Positions 1 to 12,100 of a stretch of DNA of 64,000 nucleotides are shown piece after piece. Position 1 is the stretch's first letter, and each line of letters opens with the position of its first letter. The notes under the pieces were generated by a model. The model saw only the letters and a list, made by a program, of their open reading frames with translations. It did no database searches and was not told the DNA's origin. The position numbers were made by a program, and so were the translations under genes. Where the stretch lies: assembly GCF_000764305.2 (NCBI RefSeq), contig NW_025932718.1:124001-188000 (forward strand), read 5' to 3'. This DNA comes from Hyalella azteca (Eukaryota; Arthropoda; Malacostraca; Amphipoda; Hyalellidae).

Positions 1-151
1 ACAGGCGCCGCGTGCTTCAGGTGGATCTCCTTGCCCAGCTGCACAGTCACGGGCAGCTCCTTGCGCTTCTCCGACGGAGGGATCGCGATCGTGAACACGA
101 ATATCGCGCCGCTGTTAGTGCCCGCCCATAGCGTCGCTGACATCATTTGAC
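1..151 (-). CDS. l(2)gl: lgl exon 18 (partial), second-propeller strand
   Basis: The acceptor CTGCAG precedes GTCAAATG. The codon split across the junction (A|GT) gives [20 protein letters not shown], then [13 protein letters not shown], matching the Lgl segment after the hinge. It is open to base 1, so the rest of the C-terminal propeller and the 3' UTR lie outside the window to the left. Confidence 0.9.
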
Positions 152-3100
152 CTGCAGCGTCAGTCAAAGATTTTGCATCCAAGAAATAATGTTTGATAGA
201 TAATTCAGACAACGGAACTGACAAAAGTTTACCTATTTTAGCTCTTGCGTAATCGATACAAGATATAGGTAACTTATTATTGTTAATCATTTCATGTCAG
301 CAATGAACATACTTGAACTAATTTTCATAATGTAGCTCGTAATAAAAGCGGGCAGTACTCACTGTTCGCAATGAAGCACTTGGAGAGATGAAGGCAGCGC
401 ACCATGGAGCCGAGGTAGTCGGCGCTCTGCTGGCGCGCCTCGATAGCTCGTTCGACAGGCCGTACACCGACATCCGCGTCCACGCTGTCAGGGGCGTCGG
501 GGGGCAACGAGAAGGTTAGTTTGCGCTCGAGTGTGCGGCGCAAAGATTGCTCTAACGATTTGGTCCAGTCTGAGCGAGTACTGGGCTGGTGATCATACTG
601 AGAATCTTCCTCTTCTTCGTCTTCTGCCTCTTCAGAATTACTCGCAATGTCAACTTTAGGATCTGAGGGAGCCTCTTTGGAAGGAGTGCACGGTACACTA
701 GGGGGAGGATACGTCGGAGGTTCGTCTAAATCAACAGCGTCGCTTGGTGCCAAAGCCGAAGTGTTATGATCAACAGTGGTCGTGGTCGCGATTTCAGCAC
801 TGATTTTAGATGTGCCAGTAGCATCTACAGTCACCGCAGTATTGGTAGAAGTGCTAGTGGTAACATCAGTCGTAGTAACAATAGAAGAAGAAGCTGGCAC
901 GACAGGAGGAAAACCAGCAACAGGAGTGTCGTCAATGAAGGTGCTGATGCTAGGATGACGATCGCTGATATCAGGGGCACTGGAGTGGTCGGCTGCCGAG
1001 CTTCCCAAAGGCCAGGGACCGTCGCCATCGCTCAAAGAACCTGCTGGACAACTTTTGCGTTTGTCAGCAAGATCACGAGATCGGCTGAAAGGGTTCCGCA
1101 AAGCCTGGTTCTTGAAAAGCTGTTTTATTTTTTTACTGCTGGCCTCGAAGACGGACTTTTTGGGTGAACAGTCTGAATCTTCGTAGTGCACGCGAGACGA
1201 TACCGCTATCTCGTAGCTGGGAGCGCGATGAAGAGAATCAAGTGAGGAACGTTTCCTTCCTGAAACGGGCGAATCGTTGTCTTTACTAGCCTTTTCAATT
1301 GTTTTACCTTTATCCTTAGACTCTGAAAGTCCCTTAATAGTCAGATTAATGCGCTGCTTACGTTGCTTAGTTTCAGCTTCATCTGCAACCAATTCCCCGC
1401 ATGGTTTAGTGGTCGTAACTGACTCTTCTTGACTTTCGGCGACATCAGGTGATTCTTTGTCTTTGCTGTCCCGAAATCCAAACCATAACGACCGCGGTCG
1501 AGTCAGTGAAGAGCTTTTCCCCTTTGTATCTTCGGGAACACACGCTGCTGATTCAGGGATATTGGATAAGTTTACCTCAGATGAGCTGATGTCTTCACTG
1601 CGATGCAGCCGTCCAATATGGAACAAAGAGCGTTTCTTTTTAGGTAGAGATTCCTTATTTGCCTCATAATCGGAGGCTAGTTCTTCGCTTCCAATGATAG
1701 CTTCAGGGTCGCCATCTTTAGAACCCTCTACTTTCTGAGAATCTGTTCTTTCTTGGCAGCCCTCGTTTTTGTCTTTACGAAGCAAGAAGTTCTTGAAGCG
1801 AATGAACCCTGATTGGCTCGAAGATGTCTCAGTTTCAGCTTGCTTCATTGATTTAGGTGACACGAAACGAGGTAGGCTGAAATGAGATCGCTCGCTCACA
1901 TTCCCTCGCTTGGCTTCAGGAGTGGCGTACGCTTCAGACGGGTTGACCATGCGAGGCAGGCTGAAGAATCCAGCCTCTCGCTGAGCTTCAATTTCTTTGG
2001 CTTGTTTGGCAGTTACTTCCTCAGCCACACAACTTCCATCGCGAGAGGAAACACGCCGTTTATCACGTTGCAATTTGAGCTCATCTTGAGCATGTTTTTC
2101 TAAATCTGAGCGGCGAGAAGAGCGCCATTTGACTTGTTTAGGGGTGACATAATAGAAGAATGGTACAGGCTCGTTGATGGCCAGCGTTTCTTCATTGGTT
2201 GTCGCCCTACTGTTACGAGATGAAGAAGCTGAACTAGATGCGGTATGACTCGAGATCTTGTCAGCCTCTGGCTTAGATTTCTCGGAAGCAGATACGGAGC
2301 TCAACGAATCTAAGTTAACAGATTCTGCATCACCAGAGTCCGCACTCTCACTCTTGGTTGCATCAAACGACTTTTTACGTTTGTCTTTCGCAGCTTTTTC
2401 AGCAGATATCTGCTTGGATTTCTTACCTATCTTTATACCAGTCAGAGTAATCTTCTCGGCTTGGTCTTTCAAAAAATCAGAAACATTCTTTATAGCAGTC
2501 TTGGGTCGCTTTGCTCTTTCTTCGGAATCGGAACCAAGCTTGCTGGATTCTTCGCCTGCCTTCAGTTTGCCGGACTCTTCGCCTGCTTCCAGTTGGCCGG
2601 ATTCTTCGCCTGCCTTCAGTTTGTCAGATTTTTCGCCCGCTCCCAGTTTACCGGACTCTTCGTCCGCTTCTAGTTTGCCCGGTTCTCCGCCTGCCTCCAG
2701 TTTGACGGATTCTTGGACTGCTTCTACTTGGTCGGGTACTTCACGTTCTTCCTGTTTATCAGGTTCATGAGCAGATTCCATGAACGGTTTTGAATTTTCA
2801 ACTGAAGACTGAATGGCAGTCACACAAGATTCTTTGACAAAAGTAGTGATCGATGATATTTCTGTAACTTTTAACGTCGATGACGTTGTGATTCCTTCAA
2901 CCTTTGATTCTATGGTTTTTGAACTCTCTTTCATCTGCTGAGCAACAGACGACTTCGTTGCTTCAATATTATCGTCGATCACTAATGCAGTTTCCTTCAC
3001 TTCGGAAACTACAATGGATTCAACTTCTTTTATTTCAGACGCAGCACTTTCAATAGTTTCACTGGTACTATCATAAATCATTTTCGAATTCGATTCGATG

Positions 3101-6100
3101 GCTTCTGAAACATCACGAATTTTGTCTTCAATCTCTTTGGTGACAGTCGATGAAGTTTCTTCAATTTTTGAAGACTTTAGTTCAGTTTTCTTCTCGATTT
3201 CAGAGGAAACGGCCTTTGACGCGTCATCAAGCTCCGACTTAATACTAGATTTGGTTTTCTCGATTTTAGTGCTTACAGCAGGCGATTTTTTCTCGACCTT
3301 TTTCTGTATCTTCGACATCTTTTTACCAAAAGTAGCACCTAAGCTTTTGGTTGACTTCACAGCAGACTTCTCCACTTCGTCCACCTTTGTTTTTGCTTCC
3401 TTTATGCCCTTATCTACCACTGCTTCTGCTTTTTCAGCCGTTTCCTGCATTCCCTTTTCTATTTTTTTAGTTGTATCTTTCAAACACGCTTCAGTTTCAT
3501 GAGTTGCTTTTGAAACAGTTTCATGAGCGGCATCGGTTTTGTTCCGTACTACGTCAATGAAAACATCGAGAGCATCATTAACATGCACTGCTTTTTCTTC
3601 AACAGAACATTTCTTTTCCTTGTTTTTGTCATGCGTCTTTTCCGAATTATTTTTACCTTTCTTCCTACCACTTTTCTTATCACCCTTTATCTTTTTAGCC
3701 TTCTCCAGTTTCGAGTTAGCGTTTTTCGTTTTTATGACGAGCTTTTCTGAGACAGAACCCTGCTCTTCCGCCTTGTTCAAATCTTCGATGATGAGTCCTT
3801 CTTCCTCGTCCCTGATGAAACCTTTTCCTTGCACAGACCTAGACAAATTTTCTTTGGAGTCCTGGAGTTCTGATACTCCGCTGCGTTGTGCCTTGGCGAT
3901 CAACGTCTCATCAGCCTCTTTCTCTTGCACTGGGGACTTGGAACATCTTGTGAGAAGCTCTGCGGCATTTTGAACGAGATCGTCGACGACTTCTTTGATT
4001 TGACCTTCGATTGTTCCTACTGCACTTTCAGCGCTTTTTTCCTTAGTCTGAGCATTTTCGCGTAGAACGTCGCCATCGCTTTCCGTTTTAATGTCTTTGG
4101 CGTTATCTGGATCGGCCTCGATATCATATTTATTTTCATCGCCGGAACTTTCTTCGGCGTCAACAATGCTTTCCAAGCAGCTATCATCGTTTTCATTTAG
4201 ACCATCACCTCCGTCATCCACGAGTCCATCACTATCACCACATGATGGCTTAGCATCTAGCTTACTTACAGTCTGTTGAGTGAGCGGTTCAGCCTCCTGC
4301 TCATCTTCATAGCTGCTTGCAAGTAAGTCAGAAAACCGTTACGATCTTAACACTAACTCCTACTCTACGACAGAGCCCTCACTAATCATCACAAGAGCTC
4401 TATAGGGAGCGAACACTGCGACTTGTAACTACCATGCAAAGCTTACAGAGACCCATTGGCCCTGCAGAGCGGCTATTAACGGTAGAGTATTGGACATGCC
4501 GCGAGAAGGGGGGATATGGGATCATGACTAAATATTATGAGCTTATTCATTGCTACCTCATGGTTCAAAGAGAGGCAGGTTAGTTCCTCAAGAAAATATA
4601 GTGCCGAATTCATGGGTTCGAAATTTACAAATGGGACTGTCCTTAGCTAAACATTGATAATTCAGAACAGACACTTTGTACAATTTACTATGCATATAAA
4701 AATAATTCAGACAAGCACGGAGCATCATATTAGTAGTCTTTAATCGACCAACAATTGAGAAGAAACACAATCGTCGTAAGCAAAGCATAATTAGCGTTTA
4801 TCTAAGCAAATGGACGGAAACAAATAACTAGAAGGAAGAACATAGGCAGCACTTAGAATTAAAGCGCACAATAAACGTTAGAGAAGCAACGCACACAAGA
4901 ACTAGAGGTACTAGACTATACAGAGACTATAGGGTTGACTGGAACCTAGACCAGAGTCTATAGGGTTGACTGGAACCTAGGCCAGAGACTATAGGGTTGA
5001 ATGGAACCTAGCCCAGACTATAGGGTTGACTGGAACATAAGCCAGAGACTATAGGGCTGAATGGAACCTAGGCCAGAGACTATAGTGTTGAATGGAACCT
5101 AGACCAGAGACTATAGGGCTGAATGAAACCTAGGCCAGAGACTATAGGGTTGAATGGAACCTAGCCCAGAGACTATAGGGCTGAATGGAACCTAGCCCAG
5201 AGACTATAGGGTTGACCGGAACCTAGGTAAGAGACTATAGGGTTGAATAAACCTAGCCAAAAGCCTATATGGTTGAATAGAACCTAGGCCAGAGACTACA
5301 GGGCTGAATGGAACCTAGGCCAGAGACTATAGTATTGAATGGAACCTAGACCAGAGACTATAGGGTTGACTGGAACATAGGCCAGAGACTATAGTGTTGA
5401 ATGTAACCTAGGCCAGAGACTATAGGGTTGAATGGAACCTAGGCAAGAGACTATAATGTTGAATGGAACCTAGGCCAGAGACTATAGTGTTGAATGGAAC
5501 CTAGACCAGAGACTATAGGGTTGAGTGGAACATAGGCCAGAGACTATAGGGTTGAATGGAACCTAGGCCAGAGACTATAGGGTTGACTGGAGCCTAGACC
5601 AGAGACAATAGGGTTGAATGGAACCTAGACCAGAGACTATAGGGCTGACTGGAACATAGACCAGAGGCTATAGGGTTGAATGGATCCTAGGCCAGAGACT
5701 ATAGGGTTGAATGGAACCTAGGTCAGAGACTATAGGGTTGGCCGGAACCTAGACTAGAGACTATAGGGTTGAATGGAACCTAGCCCAGAGATTATAGGGT
5801 TGAACAGAACCTAGGCCAGAGATTATAGGGTTGACCGGAACCTAGACCAGAGACTATAGGGTTGAATGGAACCTAGCCCAGAGACTATAGGGTTGAATGG
5901 AACCTAGACCAGAGACTAAACTATAGGGTTGAATGGAACCTAGGCTGGAGACTATAGGGTTGAATGTAAACAAGGCCAGAGACTATAGGGTTGAATGTAA
6001 ATTAGGCCAGAGACTATAGGGTTGAATGTAAACAAGACCGAACACACAAAAATGCAACTACCCGAGCATGAAACCCACAAATATTTTCAAATTTCGAAGC

Positions 6101-9100
6101 AAACGATGTTTCAAATCATTCATATTCCAAACCCAAATTTTGTTGCATTAATCTAACATAAAATAGATAAAGCAATTAAATATGAAACAAATTACGGGAC
6201 CCATACCTCAAAAATAAAAGACGACTATAAATTTATTTTCATCAATGTAACTGTAGCCTTGACATATGGAGACAAACTGAGGTACTAACGTATTTGATAT
6301 TTAAAGTGCAGCTACAGTGGAGCAGTGGTTCACGAGCTCGATCGGTTCCATAAAAAAGTTTGAAAGCTGAAACAATGTTTCCCATTTTTATTTATCTCTA
6401 TACTTTGGATCCAGGAATATTTTATAAAGCTTTAAGACCATTCGATTGTTTCTATTTCCAGCAAGATCGCGATAGCTTCATCAAGCGATTGCATCTTAAG
6501 CAGATGTCGCATTACTTGGGGATGTCGATAACACAATTGTTTCTTAAGTTTTTAGCGCATTTTCTCATTTATGGAAAAACTCGCTATTGTGATCGTCATG
6601 TCCGTCCGTCCGTCCGTCTGTGTCTGTCCGTGAGTTCACGGACGGACGGACGAGAAAATGCGCTCTCTGTCACTCACTGCAGTGAGTACTGAGTTATATT
6701 TTTTTATTGTTAGCTTCATATCTATGCTGCAAGAATTACGTTCAATGATAGAATGGGAATAACAATTAGGCCTTTCAAGTAATATGAAACGCCCGAGCTC
6801 TAAGAATGCACTCAAGCGCAGACATACATGCGATGTGTTAATGATATTGTACACCACAGCCCAATGCGAGAACTGACAAGAATTTAAACCGATTAGTTCG
6901 TGAACCGAAGTTCCACTGGAACAGCTTGGACCGCACTACATATTACAATCTCCCTATAAACTAATTTCTACAAATGATCCTCGCTGATATAATACAAGTA
7001 GACGAACTGCGGTAATGAAAACTTAACGACAGGAGAAGCAAAGCACGGCGAACTCTTGCGCTCCGAATTCAAAACTTCAAAGGGATTCATGCAAGGCTAG
7101 TGTACAGAGCAGCTTGCAATATTTTACCTTTTATCAATTGGATGAAGAGTCAAAAGGCAGCGTAGGTAAGAATAGAAACAGATGGTCAAATACATCCAAT
7201 AATTTCTTAAAATAAACCATATTAAGTGAACTGAACCGGCCCTACGTCCGTATTTGTTATGTACGCATACATTTGATGATTCACAGCCATCACATGATGC
7301 AGTCACAGAACGCGAAGCTGAAGTACAGAGAGAACAGCCCGGGCTTTTATGTTACTATTACAATATTAGGTTCCATCAAGGTAATTTGCTGACGTCGTAA
7401 TTTCTGGAGCAATTTATGGCTGTTCAGTGTCCATATTTTCCATATTTGCATTTCAGATGCTTCACCACTCACTTGTTAGTTAAGAATAACACAGTGAAAC
7501 ATCTTAACTTGGAAAATCACACGTATTCTACGAGTTCAATTCTAATTTTTTTAAATGGTATAAATTTTTTCAACCAAGTTTGACGTCTCGCGACTATGAA
7601 TATAATTAAAAGTTGCTTCTTTGAATTGACGGCGCGAGGAACAATCGGGCACTCCGCCACACCAACACCTTGAACTCACAACTTCATTTCCAGGAAGATT
7701 GAGCCAGTTTGTAGCAAAGTTCTTCTTCAAAGTTCATCTTAAAAGTCTACACTTTCAGTTTTCAGTTTTTTTAATTCAATTTTTAAAATTCAGTTTTTCC
7801 AAAATTGATAATAAAAATAAATATGTAATAGTAAGGGATACAATGAAAAATATATGAATATGCATCATTTTTAGAAATTGAGCTTCGATATCCCTGCTCC
7901 CTTCAACTTTGTTAGAGTAGATTTCCCAACAACAATGAAACATAACCTAAGATACACTGTTAGAAATAACGGTGAAAAAACGGTCCCACTGGCGTTCTAG
8001 TGGCCGGTCGCCCCGTGAAAATAAACTGTTTCGCCGTTTTTATCAGATGTTTTACGAATTTCTAGTGTTAAATTAGAATAAAAACGGCGACACAGTATTT
8101 CTTTTCACGCGCCGACCGGCCACTGAAACGCCGATAATACCGTTAACGGTAATTTTTCTAACAGTGTATTAATAACAATTAATTATAATCAACGGAGCTT
8201 TAGGAGTACAAAGATGAGAACTCACCTCTTGACAGCGGCGGGCTGAGGGCGGTTCAGGGCGGCGGCCTGCGTGGTCTTGCGCTGGGACCGTCCCCGTCTG
8301 AGGCGGCGGAAGGACTCCCGCAGGGACTTCTTCAGGGACTTGCGCCGGGACATGGGGCCTTCGTCAGCGGCGTTCGCCAAGTCTGCGTGCGCAGTGATTA
8401 AAGCGACGGTGAAAAAGAAGCTTGAAAGGCTTCATTTAATGAAACAATGAGAGGCAAATATTGTTCAAAGCATGCCAAGGGAGCATGGAAATTATTGTTA
8501 CAATTATTATTATTCTACGAAGTAGTTGTCGTGGCGTCTGGTACAAACGAACTTAGAGGGCACGACACACCCAAGTTTAATAGCAATGGGCTTGGTCGCA
8601 CAAGACGACAATTGTTTGTTGAAATCTTTATACGTTTGTCAGTAGAATTTAGATACAAGTGCTTGTTTCAGTGACACCACAAGTTATGAGCCAAAACTAA
8701 AATAAAAAACATCCTTAACTACCAAGAAAAGCTATTTAGATATGCGTCTGTAAATGAAACAACTTATTTTACGAAAAGTTCTTTTAATGTCTTCATCCAT
8801 TGACCAACGGGTCTCCCGTTTTCTCGCACCCTCTACTGACCTAAGGAAGACAAGGTGCTCTTGGCGAGCAGCTTCTTGCGCGCTACGACGTCTGCGAGGG
8901 CAAAGCCGTGCGCCGTGCCGCACGCTAGGAGGCCCCACTCGCTGTGCAGGTGCAGGGACGTGCAGCTGGCAGGGGGATGCAGCTGCAGCAGCAGTTGTAC
9001 CTGCCAACGGCGTGACCAGAGTCAGTACGATAACTCGTGTGATAACAAAACCCTACATCGTTAAACAAATAATTTTATATCTTCCAGTCGTGGACAAGCT

Positions 9101-12100
9101 TACATTGTCAGGCACATTTCGTTGCTGGGGGATAGCACTCTTGACCATATCTAGCTTCTTATTCATCAGACTTTTACTTTTTTCTAAAGTTATTTTCCTT
9201 TGAGTAACAGAATTTCTAAAAATTCTTTCAACAGGTCCAACATGACGTATATTTCAAATAGACATACGACAGTTTAAAACATCAGAAAATCGCAGTAATT
9301 CAGGAAGGATCTCACCTCAACTCCTGGTCCCAGATCAACAGGGTCGGGCTTGAGCTCGAGTTTAGGGTGGCTCTTCCAGACGAAATTGTCTGTCTCTGCC
9401 ACGAGGTTCACATCCACAGCCTGCGCACATTACATTACATATTATTACATCATTATGCTACATAATAGCTCAGATATTCCATACTAAATTCAACTATAAT
9501 CAATTTACAGAACATGTGAAGGTAGAATTAGGAATTCAATGAAAATTTGACGTGAGGTTCACACCATCAGCAATTTTTCGGCATCCCCGTATACGGAGAT
9601 AATCACTCAATTCTTTACTTGAAATAATTCTGAGTTAGAGCTCCACAGTTTGCAGCGAATTTCAAATAATACAATTAGAATAGCTTGGAAAATCAGTGCA
9701 GAATAACCATATTAAAATAATATGCTAGTTGCAGTAGTGATAACATGTAATACAAGTTACCATAGATAACATGTAATAATAGTTGCCATAGATATTAACC
9801 TAGTCTATTTCTCCGCTGTATTCAAGAGCTAATTTGTATAGTAATGCAATCTGATACTACTAAACATTTAGAGATATCACAGGAAATAAATTCACACCAA
9901 ATAAATAAAGAAAAACTTCACGTTCATTTCAGGCAATGTGTCGTAAATAAATTGAGCTGTGAATGTTAACATATTCAGGACCTGCAACTAGTTTAGCATT
10001 TGTAGTTTGGAAAGTACAATTAGTTTAGCATTTGTAGTTTGGAAAGTACAACTAGTTTAGCATTTGTAGTTTGGAAAGTACAACTAGTTTAGCATTTGTA
10101 GTTTGGAAAGTACAATTAGTTTATCACCAGTAACTAGTTAATTACCTGTAGTTTAGCAGGTTCAGAAGTGGTACTGTCCGTATAGTTGATGACAATAACT
10201 TGTCCAGCTGTGCCAGCCACGACCAGCTGGCCGCTCAGCCCACACATCTCCACCTTCTTGATGCCCAGGCGCGGGTCGTCGCTGTATGGGTCGAATAACC
10301 CCGTCTGTAATATAAGCATAGCATCAGTCATAATCCAAGCTTATTATCAAATTATTATTTAGAAAAAAAAAGGGTAGAACAAACCTGTCTGTAATATGAT
10401 TATATCATCGGTCATAATCCAAGCTTATTATCAAGGATTATTATTTGGAAAATAGAGTGATGCACGCACCAAGGCTTGCTTCTCACGGCGATGTATTGAG
10501 AAGAAAACAGTGAAATATCCGAAAAATACTCATAGGTATAATATTTATGTGAAAGTATTCATATTTCAACATTTTTAGCTGCCAAATGAAACTTAACTAT
10601 CCATTGAAGGCTTAAACAGCAAGCATGGTAAAATATTTTCACTAAATGTTTCGAAAATTAGAATAAATATTATATACTGATTAGGCCTTTCACTAGAATC
10701 AATGAAGACTTGGAGACGCTTGGACATGAATTAACAAGTGTAAAGAATCACAAGCTGACCGCACACTCTAAAAATTATTCAACAATTGATTGAAAATTTC
10801 TTCGCCAACCCTACTTGCATTACTGAAAAAGATTCATAAATAACTCTTAATAAATATCAATACATACTTATTAATAATATTAATTATCATTATAATTATT
10901 AATAATATTGATTATGAATGAATAACACTTCTCTCTTTTAATTAACAATTTAAGTCGTTGTTAAATTTACATTACTATTAGAATTATAAGAATTTTATTA
11001 AAATTTCAGAAGCTAAACATACTAATTTACCGGCAGCAACGAAATATTTTGGAAATCTTATAGGCCTATTATTAAAAACTTTGATAATTTCATCATGAAA
11101 TGAACAAATGGTGAAATATTGCATTATTTGAGCTTGACAAGAAGGACCTTTCTGAAGGGAGGCCAGTCATCGTCCTCTGCGCCAGCGCCGTCGTCAGGAG
11201 GCAGCTCGTCAGACGTGAAGATCGTGGCCGTGTTGATGGTGTGTAGCAGTGATACGCACACACCGCCCCCACACCACAGCCTCACCGTACCTGCACGGTT
11301 TGTATGTTGTTAGAAAAAAAACGATGAAAAATATAACTCAGTACTCACTGCAGTGAGTGATAGAGAGCGCATTTTCTCGTCCATCTTTGACGTGAAGTCA
11401 CGGACGGACGTACGGACATGAAGAGCACAATAGCGCATTTTTTCAATAAATGAGGAAATGCGCTAAAAACGCAGCTGCTGTCTCAGACTGAACATTTTTG
11501 GTAAACAGAAGATGACTGAAGAACTACGCATACAAGGTTGATGTGCTCGTGAATATATAAGCACCAAAACATAAGGAAACATTACGAAAATTGATGTGCT
11601 AGTGAATATATAGACACCGAAACATAATAAAACATTAAAAAATTGTCAAGAAATCTGGAAAAATTGCAGGTTTAATCAAGCGTAGAGTGGATGCCCTCAC
11701 CGTCCTCATGCCCCGTGATGAGCAGGTCCTGGGGAGTGTCAGGTGATGGGGCAGAGTGGGGGGCGGCCACGCCCCCTGAGATGGGGAATGCCTGAGCTGA
11801 TACATCCTTCCCCACACCAGCAGCACCCGCAGCCTGCGCACGCAAATAATAATAGACAACATTTAATATTTAATTTAATTAAATTTATTCAATTAAATAA
11901 AATTTAATGGCACATAAAAAAGAAACTAGAACGCCATATTCACACTATTGAGTTAATATTAGAATAAGAAATGTGATGGAGATAATTGGGAATTTTAAAA
12001 TAATTTATTCTTCACAGCAAGCCCATCATCACAAAACACAATTAACGCGATGACGAAAAAAAATAAACATTTAGGCTCACAATTGCCTGACTGGAATATC

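Larger units (their letters stand above)
4316..8225 (-). other. lgl intron 16 with minisatellite and MITEs
   Basis: A 3.9-kb intron between the aPKC-block exon and the giant exon. It holds the 31-bp minisatellite at 4914-6034, a GTCCGTCC palindromic MITE at 6551-6696 and a TA-flanked MITE at 7955-8166. Nothing coding was recognised elsewhere in it. Confidence 0.8.

Noticed and set aside
766..3973. Many plus-strand open frames opposite the giant exon (for example 766-1167, 2258-2770, 3098-3502, 3539-3973)
   Set aside because: They are shadows of the biased Lys/Glu/Ser coding on the minus strand, with no homology or start context.
8732..9203. Open frames on either strand around 8754-9203
   Set aside because: The plus-strand frames are antisense to lgl exon 15, and the minus frame at 8732-9007 is a wrong frame of that exon. 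The correct frame reads [20 protein letters not shown].
11635..11862. 75-codon minus frame across lgl exon 11
   Set aside because: Wrong frame. The phase-consistent reading gives AFPISGG and [10 protein letters not shown], the Lgl motif.
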